Source: Paludibacter sp.
Lineage (GTDB): Bacteria > Bacteroidota > Bacteroidia > Bacteroidales > Paludibacteraceae
Assembly (NCBI GenBank): GCA_028748945.1
Contig: JAQTOL010000051.1
Span: 1 to 11,775, forward strand
Reading direction: 5' to 3'
Length of the DNA: 11,775 nt
Every line of letters begins with the position of its first letter. Position 1 is the stretch's first letter. Made by a program: the position numbers and the translations under genes. Of this stretch, positions 1 through 5,993 are shown one piece after another. The notes beneath the pieces are model-generated. The model was not told the origin of the DNA. It saw only the letters and a program-made list of their open reading frames with translations, and made no database searches.

Positions 1-2
1 AA

Positions 3-167
3 TTTGTTTTTTTCAAAGGGAAAACCGGAGCTTTCCTTCTATATTCACTACCAATAGTTATTGTGGACAAATGTCGTTTGACCAACTCAAAACGACTAAT
101 CTACGCAGAACTTAGACTTTCTTTTAATCCAAACAAAGATGCTTCACTCTACTTCAAACCTTCATAA
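3..167 (+). CDS. possible C-terminal end of a gene entering from the left (unrecognised)
   Basis: This reading frame is open from the window edge to a TAA at 165-167, giving 54 codons with no stop. The translated end includes VDKCRLTNSKRLIYAEL and finishes with YFKPS. I do not recognise the family. A 54-codon open frame at 35-40% GC can occur by chance when several frames are considered, and no start lies inside the window. The next gene on the right (192-512) runs the opposite way, so the two would converge across only 24 bases. Treat this as a weak candidate for a truncated gene. It could equally be non-coding sequence. Confidence 0.2.
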   Translation, partial: FVFFKGKTGAFLLYSLPIVIVDKCRLTNSKRLIYAELRLSFNPNKDASLYFKPS

Positions 168-191
168 ATAGTTATAAAAACAACATTGTAA

Positions 192-512
192 TTACGTGCT
201 GCTTTTTATCGGGGGTTCCTGATTACATAATCTGCATTTAGCCGCACGAACCACAATTACTCCTTCTTTTAAAGTAAATACTTTAGTTAAATGATTACAG
301 GAATCGCAAAAAGGAGCAATTTGAGCAATTTCAACTTCCTCATTCATTATATGAGCTCCTACAGTTGCTGTATTGTGACAACCGAATACAGAACAAGTGC
401 CTGGCCATAATTTTCCTGTATTATTTATCCAATGTTGTTTACAAGATCCACATTGACATTCCTTACCAACGCTACCATCTTCTATTTTCCAATTTTCTGC
501 CGGTAATCCCAT
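192..512 (-). CDS. small Cys-rich protein with HNH/treble-clef-like metal-binding pattern
   Basis: The protein has 106 residues, nine of them cysteines, and no signal peptide or membrane segment. Visible metal-binding groups are C19/C21/C24, C40 and C45-H46, a GAH motif with H54, C69-x2-C72 followed by N73-H74, and C93-x2-C96. The central order (C-x4-C, then VGAH, then I-x-P-x-C-x2-C-N) resembles small HNH-like or treble-clef zinc proteins found in bacteria and phages, where the His and CxxCN parts form the metal-bound fold. The N- and C-terminal CxxC groups suggest a second zinc site. Nuclease activity is not shown: a full HNH active site cannot be pointed to with certainty. The start ATG (complement of 510-512) has no Shine-Dalgarno sequence, as usual in Bacteroidota. 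The protein looks intact; its role is unknown. Confidence 0.6.
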   Translation of the reverse strand: MGLPAENWKIEDGSVGKECQCGSCKQHWINNTGKLWPGTCSVFGCHNTATVGAHIMNEEVEIAQIAPFCDSCNHLTKVFTLKEGVIVVRAAKCRLCNQEPPIKSST

Positions 513-608
513 AATCTTGTTTTTTTTAAGGTTTCTATTTATGCCTTTAAATAAAACAAATGCTTACAATTGAATATGCCAACCAACTGACAAATTATTA
601 CTGCACAA

Positions 609-841
609 TTATAAAAACTCCGTATATACGGATTTGAGATCCTCCACTCCCGGAGTCTGCAACTCTTTCAATTCATTAATTATCATTATTACTAACCATT
701 CAATTTTCTCCTGTATCCCTTCTAATGGATAAATTCGATAAATGCATAAAGACTTCGCACTGCTATGAGATTATATCCGTTAGCTATCGCTACACAACGA
801 CCTTTTATATTTACCTTATGCGGGGCTAATTGTTTTTTTTT
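609..841 (-). pseudogene. coding-like relic in two overlapping minus-strand frames
   Basis: Two adjoining open stretches on the minus strand look like protein. The upstream one runs from 841 down to a TAG at 722-724 and contains GRCVAIANGYNLIAVRSLY. The downstream one is in another frame, is protein-like from about 728 to a TAA at 609-611, and contains ELKELQTPGVEDLKSVY. Neither has a convincing start and promoter, although an ATG at 684-686 would give a 25-residue peptide. The frame changes close to the first stop near 722-728, and the upstream frame begins right after a TGA at a run of ten A. That arrangement is what a gene broken by one or two frameshifts would look like. A dispersed non-coding repeat with coding-like composition is the main alternative. 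No family is recognised. Confidence 0.3.
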
Positions 842-896
842 TCAAACCCCGCCGGACTTACGCCCGGCAGGAATTCTACTTTTCACTACTAACTAA

Positions 897-1019
897 TTAA
901 TTCGCCGGACTATGGTATTGCTTTGGATGTTGAATGCTCTCACAATTTTCATACAGATTTGCATACAATTATTTCCAACCCGGCAGTGTATTCATAGCTT
1001 TAACTACCTTTCGGTAGTA
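897..1019 (-). pseudogene. coding-like relic with an internal stop
   Basis: One minus-strand frame is protein-like from 1019 to a TAA at 897-899 but is interrupted by a TAA at 969-971. Before the interruption it reads VVKAMNTLPGWK (with an ATG at 993-995); after it, NCESIQHPKQYHSPAN. It lies upstream of the other relic (609-841) on the same strand, so both may be pieces of one decayed element. No family is recognised and the evidence is only composition and look. Confidence 0.22.
1003..1018 (-). terminator. small hairpin beyond the HU gene, possible 3' end structure
   Basis: ACTACC (1003-1008) pairs with GGTAGT (1013-1018). On the minus strand the loop reads GAAA, a stable GNRA tetraloop. 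It sits 57 bases beyond the stop of the HU-family gene in its direction of transcription. No clear U-run follows, so an intrinsic terminator is uncertain. Confidence 0.25.
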
Positions 1020-1074
1020 TCACAGACAGCTTCTAGGTTATTTTTTACTCTTTTAAATTTAATTTCATTCAGAA

Positions 1075-1452
1075 TTATTCCGCCGGATTTACTTTCGTCT
1101 TTTTTACCAGGGCCTTAATCTCATCGTCCGGTTTGAAAATGACATAAATATCGGTAATACTGTTTGCCGTTATTTCATCTTTTGTAGCAGCACCATCGCT
1201 CGAAAACGAGAGCCGGAAAGTGCCGAAGCCATCTAATTTCACGCTGTCACCTTCCATCAACCATTTAGGAAGTTCGTTAATCAGGTTCGAAATCACATTT
1301 TGAACATCGCCGGCCGATAAGGATGAAACCCCGGCGAGATCTTTACTTAAATCTTTTAATGCCCGTTTGCCTGTAAGCTTTGTTGAAGCATACCATTTTT
1401 TTTCTTTTGTCTGTGGATTCATGCGCTCCACTACATTAAACTGTAAAGCCAT
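1075..1452 (-). CDS. HU family DNA-binding protein (HU-HIG type)
   Basis: This is a 125-residue basic protein of the HU/IHF fold in the form common in Bacteroidota, where extra residues flank the HU core. An N-terminal extension comes first (about 1-30). The helical dimer part follows (about 31-68), and then the typical beta-arm entry VKLDGFGTFRLSF at 71-83. A short Lys-rich tail (about 113-125) closes it. Proteins of this family bind and bend DNA as dimers in the nucleoid. It is longer than classical HU (about 90 residues) because of its N- and C-terminal parts. The ATG at 1450-1452 fits the usual MALxFxVxER-like start of this subfamily and has no Shine-Dalgarno sequence. The 22-bp repeat array lies 50-190 bases upstream, so autoregulation through these sites is possible but unproven. 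Confidence 0.88.
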   Translation of the reverse strand: MALQFNVVERMNPQTKEKKWYASTKLTGKRALKDLSKDLAGVSSLSAGDVQNVISNLINELPKWLMEGDSVKLDGFGTFRLSFSSDGAATKDEITANSITDIYVIFKPDDEIKALVKKTKVNPAE

Positions 1453-1501
1453 AATCGATGAAGTTTTAATAATTAATAATTATAGTTCTAAAAAAAATCA
1501 A

Positions 1502-1641
1502 GATATATATTTCATGTTTTCATACATGCGCATCTTCAAACTCAAACATGCGCATCTCCTACGCTGAACATGCGCATCTTTAAAGTCAGACATGCGCATC
1601 GACAAAATTAGACATTGGGATGCATGTTTTCGTACATACAG
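1502..1641. repeat. 22-bp-period direct repeat array (iteron-like) upstream of the HU gene
   Basis: Four exact copies of ACATGCGCATC start at 1524, 1546, 1568 and 1590, exactly 22 bases apart, with differing 11-base spacers. A degenerate fifth (ACATTGGGATG) starts at 1612 and a further ACAT at 1634, still in phase. CATGTTTTC followed by A/G and TACAT flanks the exact copies at both sides, at 1513 and 1623, which are 110 bases (five periods) apart. The core ATGCGCAT is a perfect 8-bp palindrome. Twenty-two bases is close to two helical turns, so all sites would face the same side of the DNA. The period is not a multiple of three, which argues against coding. An operator array or iteron-like protein-binding array is the likely explanation. 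Confidence 0.85.
1603..1610 (-). promoter_or_regulatory. possible -7 element for the HU gene inside the repeat array
   Basis: On the minus strand 1610-1603 reads TAATTTTG, a match to the Bacteroidota -7 consensus TAnnTTTG. It falls in the spacer after the fourth exact repeat copy. No TTG is present at the proper -33 distance. If used, the message would begin near 1596 and its roughly 145-nt leader would carry the four exact repeats. Confidence 0.25.
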
Positions 1642-1691
1642 TTCGGCTACGAGCCTGAGAAAAATTACCTGTTTCTTTAATCAATTCTTTC

Positions 1692-1895
1692 CTAAACCGT
1701 AAACCGTAATAATGATTGAAAACTTTTTGCAGGTTTCAAAGTCTTTCCGGGTATATTTAACGGACCTTTTACCGGAGGAACTGATACCAGTGGAGGTCCT
1801 TCGACCAGTAACCGGGTTTTTGTTTCCTGACAATTTATGAGTGCGGTCAGGATTAGCACGAACAAAAAGATGAATGAGAATATAAGTTTTTTCAT
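1692..1895 (-). CDS. small putative lipoprotein, unrecognised
   Basis: The protein has 67 residues. It begins MKK and continues with a hydrophobic stretch (about 4-20) ending in LTALINC, which could be a lipoprotein signal with Cys22 as the lipid-modified residue. Asn at position -1 is unusual for a lipobox, so this is not certain. The remaining 46 residues are Pro/Lys rich (GPPLVSVPPVKGPLNIPG, about 33-50) with no known domain. The gene stands alone on the minus strand between the repeat array and the TPR gene. Codon and amino-acid use look normal. It may be a real small envelope protein; no function can be assigned. Confidence 0.5.
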   Translation of the reverse strand: MKKLIFSFIFLFVLILTALINCQETKTRLLVEGPPLVSVPPVKGPLNIPGKTLKPAKSFQSLLRFTV

Positions 1896-2016
1896 AATGA
1901 TAATTATTCGTTTTTTTGTTCTACAAATAAATAAAAAAAAAATCTGATATACACTAATTTTTTAATATTTATTTTATAGACAAGCTTTTTTGAACAATTG
2001 CACAAATATCTTATTA

Positions 2017-2035
2017 TAAGTATTTTAAATACTTA
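2017..2035 (-). terminator. AT-rich hairpin downstream of the TPR/HTH gene
   Basis: TAAGTATTT (2017-2025) and AAATACTTA (2027-2035) are complementary, giving a near-perfect AT-only inverted repeat 59 bases beyond the stop of the TPR/HTH gene. It lies in a 198-base gene-free interval (1896-2093). The stem lacks GC pairs and a clean U-run, so its role as a terminator is doubtful. Confidence 0.2.
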
Positions 2036-2093
2036 ATAAATGTTTATTGGTATAGACAGGAAAAATGAGGGTGAAATGAAGGAAAAAAAACGG

Positions 2094-3698
2094 TTAAAAT
2101 TGGGTGAGGAAATCCAGGAGATCGTCGGAATTTTGCAATCCGAGTTTAACCCGTAACCGATAACGCCGGGTAACAATTGAATCGTTCTTGATATTTAAAA
2201 TTGTTGCAATCATGCCCGTTTTAAAATCGGCAAGCAGCAGGCAGCAAAAAATAATGTCCTGTTGATTTAATTCGGGATAACTTTTGATTAATCGTTTGGA
2301 AATATTGCGATAGCGGAGATCCATACTGGTAATGAGTTCCCGGTAAAAAGCATCATTATTCATTTGTTTGTTTGAAGAAGTCAGCAATTCGGGCCGTTTG
2401 ACTGCATTATGTCGATAATGTTCGATATTCTGGATCAATACTTCCTGTAGTCTGAGTTGTTTATAAAGCAGGGAACTGTATTCTTTTTCCTGATCTACCC
2501 TTTCTTTTTCCTTCAGTACAAGTTGAGTCTGTATCTCCAGTTGCTGCTTTCTAAATCGTACGCGTAAAAGTAAAACCATTATAAACAAAGCACTTACAAT
2601 AAGAGTGGCCATTAAAAACATCAACATGGTCCGGTTGTTTTTAATGATCAGTTTCTGGTTTGAAACCTGCAGGTTTTGGTAATTGTATTTTTTCTCCATC
2701 CCGGCAAAACTGACTTTGAGTTTACTCTTGTAAATGGAATCGTTAGCATTATTCACAAGCGTGGCAAAATACAATGCCTGTTTCAGATTTCCTTCCTTTT
2801 CGTAGAGTGTTTGCCAACTGCGGTAATATACAGGATCCATTTCATTCAACCTGCTTAAACGTTTCAGATAGAACCGGGCTGAATCGATATTATTGGTTTT
2901 AAGATAAGCCCCTGCCAGCAAGTACCATTTGTTGTTGTCGTAAACTACCATATTCGTGATGGGAGCTTTTTTATATTCTTTCAATGCCCGGTCGTAGGCC
3001 TTTTGTTGAAAATAAACTGAACCAATGCTGCGGTAAACGGTCGAGAGTAATAGTGCGTCACCCGATAAGAGTACCTTTTTTTTAGCCATTCGATAGTAGT
3101 AAAGTGAACTGTCGAAATTTGATTTTTTTAAAAACTCTGATCCGGTATTGAGCAAACAAATAACTGCATTCCGGTTGTCCTTTAATCTGTCAAAGGCACG
3201 AAATGCAAGCCGGAAATACACAATGGAACTGTCGCTCTGCTCTTGTTCCTGATACATGCTTCCTTTATCGCTATATACCAGTCCCAATAATTTATCGTCA
3301 TGAGCCAGCAATCCAAACTCCTGTGCCATCAGTAAGGCATTGGCCTGCCTTTGAGCATCACCACGATTTTTGGCGCAACGTGCCTTATAAAATTGTGCAC
3401 ATCCGGCATAATACGGTTCATTATTATCGTAAAAATCAACCGCTATTTGTATAAGTGAATCGGATACCACTTTGATGTCGTTTTTGTCGAGTGCCTGACT
3501 CATTAACAAAGCGTACAATGCTTTATCGGATGGTCTTATCAAGCGGTCGGAACGAATATCTTGCAGTATATGCAGGGCGGAGTCGGGATGAGTTTCCATA
3601 AGATCACCGGCAGTTTTCAACTTATTGAAACTTCCGGAACATCCAATCAGTAGGATAGTAATCAATAACAGAAAATATATTTTAGTGTATCGTGGCAT
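2094..3698 (-). CDS. TPR lipoprotein with transmembrane segment and C-terminal HTH domain (putative regulator)
   Basis: This 534-residue protein has an architecture typical of Bacteroidota. Residues 1-20 form a lipoprotein signal ending in LLIGC (Cys20). TPR-type helical repeats fill about 25-330 (for example around 136-170, 216-245 and 255-320). A transmembrane helix lies at about 357-378, and a charged coiled-coil follows (about 383-430). A C-terminal LuxR-like helix-turn-helix region occupies about 475-522 (LNQQDIIFCCLLLADF, then VTRRYRLRVKLGL). The layout suggests an outside-facing TPR sensor linked across the inner membrane to a cytoplasmic DNA-binding part; signal and targets are unknown. 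Whether the lipobox is used together with the internal membrane helix is unclear. The gene is transcribed away from the sigma-54 activator, across a 350-base intergenic region with its own promoter. Confidence 0.85.
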   Translation of the reverse strand: MPRYTKIYFLLLITILLIGCSGSFNKLKTAGDLMETHPDSALHILQDIRSDRLIRPSDKALYALLMSQALDKNDIKVVSDSLIQIAVDFYDNNEPYYAGCAQFYKARCAKNRGDAQRQANALLMAQEFGLLAHDDKLLGLVYSDKGSMYQEQEQSDSSIVYFRLAFRAFDRLKDNRNAVICLLNTGSEFLKKSNFDSSLYYYRMAKKKVLLSGDALLLSTVYRSIGSVYFQQKAYDRALKEYKKAPITNMVVYDNNKWYLLAGAYLKTNNIDSARFYLKRLSRLNEMDPVYYRSWQTLYEKEGNLKQALYFATLVNNANDSIYKSKLKVSFAGMEKKYNYQNLQVSNQKLIIKNNRTMLMFLMATLIVSALFIMVLLLRVRFRKQQLEIQTQLVLKEKERVDQEKEYSSLLYKQLRLQEVLIQNIEHYRHNAVKRPELLTSSNKQMNNDAFYRELITSMDLRYRNISKRLIKSYPELNQQDIIFCCLLLADFKTGMIATILNIKNDSIVTRRYRLRVKLGLQNSDDLLDFLTQF

Positions 3699-3718
3699 TA
3701 CTCATTAAATTAACACCG

Positions 3719-3747
3719 CAAATATACTGAAATTATTTAATTTGCAA
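3719..3747 (-). promoter_or_regulatory. promoter of the TPR/HTH gene (Bacteroidota -33/-7 type)
   Basis: On the minus strand, TTG (3747-3745) is followed after 18 bases by TATATTTG (3726-3719), matching TAnnTTTG. The expected start of transcription is near 3712, about 14 bases before the ATG at 3698. The spacing is one or two bases shorter than usual. Confidence 0.5.
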
Positions 3748-3996
3748 TAGTTTCACTGAAGGATCTATGCAATCATAATATCGGAAATCAAGAGGTGTTC
3801 AATGAGAATAAGCTCCGGTGAAATGTATAGAAACGGGCTTATCGAAACATACGGACAATTTATATGTATCATATTTTCATCCGATTTCCAGTGCTTCAGT
3901 GACTACTGTGATAACAAATCTCTTTAAAGGAATTGAATAGGATTTAATTCTCCTTCTTTTTTCCTTCAATTAGCACTCAAATCTCATTATTATTGC

Positions 3997-4004
3997 TAAT
4001 TTTG
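3997..4004 (+). promoter_or_regulatory. candidate -7 element for the activator operon
   Basis: TAATTTTG matches the Bacteroidota -7 consensus TAnnTTTG and lies 44 bases before the ATG at 4049. No clear TTG stands at the -33 position; TTA at 3970-3972 is the nearest. It is the best housekeeping-type candidate upstream of this gene. Confidence 0.35.
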
Positions 4005-4048
4005 TCAGTCTATTTATGTCATAATTACAGTTAAGTTATTATACTTCT

Positions 4049-5341
4049 ATGCAACAGTCAGAAATTCAAGCAGTAAAGCAGCGATTTGGAATTATCGGAA
4101 CTTCCGAATTGCTGAATAGAGCCATTGATATAGCTGTACAAGTGGCTCCAACCGATCTTTCAGTTCTTATTACCGGTGAAAGCGGAGTGGGAAAGGAGAA
4201 CTTTCCGCAGATAATACATCATTACAGCCATCGTAAACATGGTACTTATATAGCCGTAAACTGCGGTGCGATTCCTGAAGGTACAATTGATTCGGAGCTT
4301 TTCGGACATGAGAAAGGTTCATTTACCGGTGCCACCGCAGACCGGAAAGGTTACTTTGAGGTGGCCGATGGTGGAACTATTTTTCTGGATGAAGTAGGAG
4401 AATTGCCTCTTTCCACGCAGGTGAGGTTATTACGTGTCCTCGAAGCGGGTGAATTTATTAAAGTAGGTTCTTCCAAAACGCAGAAAACCAATGTACGCGT
4501 GGTTGCTGCTTCCAATTTAAATATGATACAGGCTATACGCGATGGGCGTTTTCGCGAAGATTTATATTATCGGTTGAATACGGTTCCGATTGCTGTTCCG
4601 GCTCTGCGCGAAAGGAAAGATGACATTGTATTGCTTTTTAGAAAATTTGCATCCGATTTTGGCGAAAAATACCGTATGCCGGGTATCAAGCTTACGGATG
4701 AAGCCAAGGTTATTTTGACAAATTACTACTGGAACGGGAATGTCCGCCAGTTGAAAAATATAACGGAACAAATATCGGTTATTGAACAACAACGTGAGAT
4801 ATCGGCTCAGATACTCCGTACATACCTTCCAAAAGATGATATGGAACGATTGCCCGCTTTGTTTTCGAATGGCAAAGGTGAACAAAAGTCATTCAACAGC
4901 GAACGTGAGATTCTCTATCAGGTTCTGTTTGATATGAAAAAGGACATGAACGATTTAAAAAAAGTGGTTCATGAAATTATTAACGGACAACAGCCCGATA
5001 ACCAACAGGAAGAAAAACATTATCCGGCTAAATATATTGCCGCTAACGATGGCAGGATAAACCCAACGACTGTTCCCGGAGTTGTTGAATATAAAAGTGA
5101 TAAGCCTTCCAGAGACAACAAGCAATACGAAGATGTGGATGATGTTGAAACCTATCAGGATGCCGAGGAATACCACGAAGCGGAAGCCGTTCACAAACCG
5201 TTGACACTGGAGGATATGGAACGTCAGATGATTAAAAATACACTCGAAAAACATCGGGGAAAACGTAAGGCAGCTGCTGATGAACTGGAAATTTCGGAAC
5301 GGACGCTGTACCGTAAAATTAAAGAATATGGAATTGAATAG
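4049..5341 (+). CDS. sigma-54-dependent transcriptional activator (AAA+ and Fis HTH, no receiver domain)
   Basis: This 430-residue protein belongs to the NtrC/PspF-like enhancer-binding family and starts almost directly with the AAA+ domain. Key motifs are Walker A GESGVGKE (43-50), the sigma-54 contact loop GSFTGA (90-95, usually GAFTGA), Walker B IFLDE (111-115), the arginine-finger region FREDLYYRLN (168-177) and WNGNVRQLKN (228-237). A low-complexity acidic linker (about 310-385) precedes a Fis-type helix-turn-helix (about 393-430). With no sensory domain at the N-terminus, control must come from expression, partner proteins or the linker. The family hydrolyses ATP to open sigma-54 promoters. 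The gene heads the run leading to lptE and secG. The stop codon is part of a heptamer repeat array. Confidence 0.93.
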   Translation: MQQSEIQAVKQRFGIIGTSELLNRAIDIAVQVAPTDLSVLITGESGVGKENFPQIIHHYSHRKHGTYIAVNCGAIPEGTIDSELFGHEKGSFTGATADRKGYFEVADGGTIFLDEVGELPLSTQVRLLRVLEAGEFIKVGSSKTQKTNVRVVAASNLNMIQAIRDGRFREDLYYRLNTVPIAVPALRERKDDIVLLFRKFASDFGEKYRMPGIKLTDEAKVILTNYYWNGNVRQLKNITEQISVIEQQREISAQILRTYLPKDDMERLPALFSNGKGEQKSFNSEREILYQVLFDMKKDMNDLKKVVHEIINGQQPDNQQEEKHYPAKYIAANDGRINPTTVPGVVEYKSDKPSRDNKQYEDVDDVETYQDAEEYHEAEAVHKPLTLEDMERQMIKNTLEKHRGKRKAAADELEISERTLYRKIKEYGIE

Positions 5342-5369
5342 TTTATAGTTTATAGTTTATAGTTTATAG
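5337..5369 (+). repeat. heptanucleotide tandem repeat TTTATAG x4 before lptE
   Basis: Four exact TTTATAG units occupy 5342-5369. They are preceded by a partial unit that contains the TAG stop of the activator gene (5339-5341), and degenerate units (TGTTAG, TATTTAG) follow to 5382. The array fills most of the 47-base gap before the lptE start at 5389. Because seven is not a multiple of three, the array offers a stop codon in every frame. Confidence 0.85.
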
Positions 5370-5388
5370 TGTTAGTATTTAGTTTTTT

Positions 5389-5919
5389 ATGAAAAATACG
5401 TTTAAAAATAATATTCCTTATCTGCTGATTTTTGCGCTTATAGCCCTGACAGCTGTTTCCTGTAGTATATCCTATAAATTTAACGGATCGTCCATTGATT
5501 ATTCAAAAACAAAAACGATTTCGATCTCTGATTTTCCTAATACAGCCGAGCTAATTTATCCTCCACTATCAGCCGCGTTCAGTGAGGGACTAAGGGATGT
5601 TTACAGCAAACAAACCCGCTTGCAACTATTGAAAAAAGGAGGTGATATGCATCTGGAAGGAGAAATCGTGGGTTATCAATTAACGCCTATGTCCGTTACA
5701 GCCGATTCATATGCTTCGGAGACAAAACTTACCATGACCGTTAAGGTGAGGTTTACCAACAATAAAAATCCAGATGATGATTTTGAAAAAAGTTATTCGG
5801 CTTTTCAAACATTTGATAATACAAAAAATATGCTTCAGGATGTTCAGGAGCAATTAATGACAACCATGGTAGCTGATATTACAGACCAGATATACAATGA
5901 TACGGTAGCTAAATGGTAA
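5389..5919 (+). CDS. lptE: LptE-like LPS-assembly lipoprotein
   Basis: The protein has 176 residues with an N-terminal signal and lipobox TAVSC (Cys25). The mature part begins SISYKFNGSSIDY and then reads TISISDFPNTA (43-53), typical of the LptE family in Bacteroidota. LptE plugs the LptD barrel in the outer membrane and takes part in delivery of lipopolysaccharide to the cell surface. The place between the sigma-54 activator and secG supports the call, since this order recurs in Bacteroidales. The start ATG at 5389 gives a proper MKN plus hydrophobic core; no Shine-Dalgarno sequence is present. The heptamer array lies in its leader region. The symbol is given by family; direct function in this organism is inferred. 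Confidence 0.8.
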   Translation: MKNTFKNNIPYLLIFALIALTAVSCSISYKFNGSSIDYSKTKTISISDFPNTAELIYPPLSAAFSEGLRDVYSKQTRLQLLKKGGDMHLEGEIVGYQLTPMSVTADSYASETKLTMTVKVRFTNNKNPDDDFEKSYSAFQTFDNTKNMLQDVQEQLMTTMVADITDQIYNDTVAKW

Positions 5920-5930
5920 AAACAATTACT

Positions 5931-5957
5931 CCCGATAGCCCCGATAGCTATCGGGGG
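5931..5957. repeat. palindromic repeat CCCGATAGCTATCGGG, copy 1 (with an extra half copy)
   Basis: An 18-bp perfect palindrome CCCCGATAGCTATCGGGG lies at 5939-5956, directly preceded by an extra half unit CCCGATAG at 5931-5938. Flanking ACTCCC (5928-5933) can pair with GGGAGT (5956-5961). It starts 12 bases after the lptE stop. It could form a strong hairpin in RNA of either strand, but no T-run follows directly, so a dispersed REP-like repeat or an RNA stability/3' end structure fits better than a simple terminator. Confidence 0.75.
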
Positions 5958-5993
5958 GAGTGTTCATTTGATTTTTAGCAAATCAGGAAATAC

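Larger units (their letters stand above)
513..1074. other. 562-base interval without an intact gene
   Basis: No complete gene of ordinary length is visible on either strand. The minus strand contains several short protein-like stretches in broken frames (see the two relic entries). Other structure: a 14-bp perfect palindrome TCCGTATATACGGA at 619-632; a stem pairing CGGGG (821-825) with CCCCG (847-851) around a run of ten T; a stem GCCGG (851-855) with CCGGC (864-868); and a hairpin at 1003-1018. The relic-like content and lack of an intact gene suggest decayed or repetitive DNA rather than a long regulatory region. Confidence 0.5.
3699..4048. other. 350-base divergent intergenic region
   Basis: The region separates the minus-strand TPR/HTH gene from the plus-strand sigma-54 activator gene. 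It contains a likely promoter at each end (minus strand 3719-3747; plus strand -7 at 3997-4004). A 9-bp inverted repeat TCACTGAAG (3753-3761) / CTTCAGTGA (3894-3902) spans the middle; it may be chance. No open frame, RNA gene or sigma-54 -24/-12 element was seen in the central part. Confidence 0.5.

Noticed and set aside
619..632. Palindrome TCCGTATATACGGA as an operator
   Set aside because: It is a perfect 14-mer but falls within the protein-like relic frame and is not next to a promoter; a chance or coding origin is as likely.
513..1074. tRNA, other structured RNA gene or insertion-sequence end
   Set aside because: No cloverleaf, T-loop consensus, transposase frame or terminal inverted repeats could be recognised; the hairpins present are short.
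912..1118. 68-residue plus-strand open frame
   Set aside because: It overlaps the end of the HU gene and the relic frames on the other strand, is unlike any known protein, and has no promoter or start context.
1367..1567. 66-residue plus-strand open frame
   Set aside because: It is a shadow of the HU gene that runs into the 22-bp array; the repeat period is not a multiple of three.
1502..1641. CRISPR array
   Set aside because: The repeat is only 11 bases with 11-base spacers, has no cas genes nearby, and its period equals two helical turns, which points to protein-binding sites instead.
3753..3902. 9-bp inverted repeat TCACTGAAG/CTTCAGTGA as an operator pair
   Set aside because: The arms are 132 bases apart and short; in a 350-base AT-rich region this may arise by chance.
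4562..5254. Minus-strand open frames inside the activator gene
   Set aside because: They are shadows opposite a well-supported AAA+ activator and have no recognisable domains.
3699..5388. Sigma-54 (-24/-12) promoter near the activator or lptE
   Set aside because: No convincing GG-N10-GC element with proper context was found upstream of 4049 or 5389.
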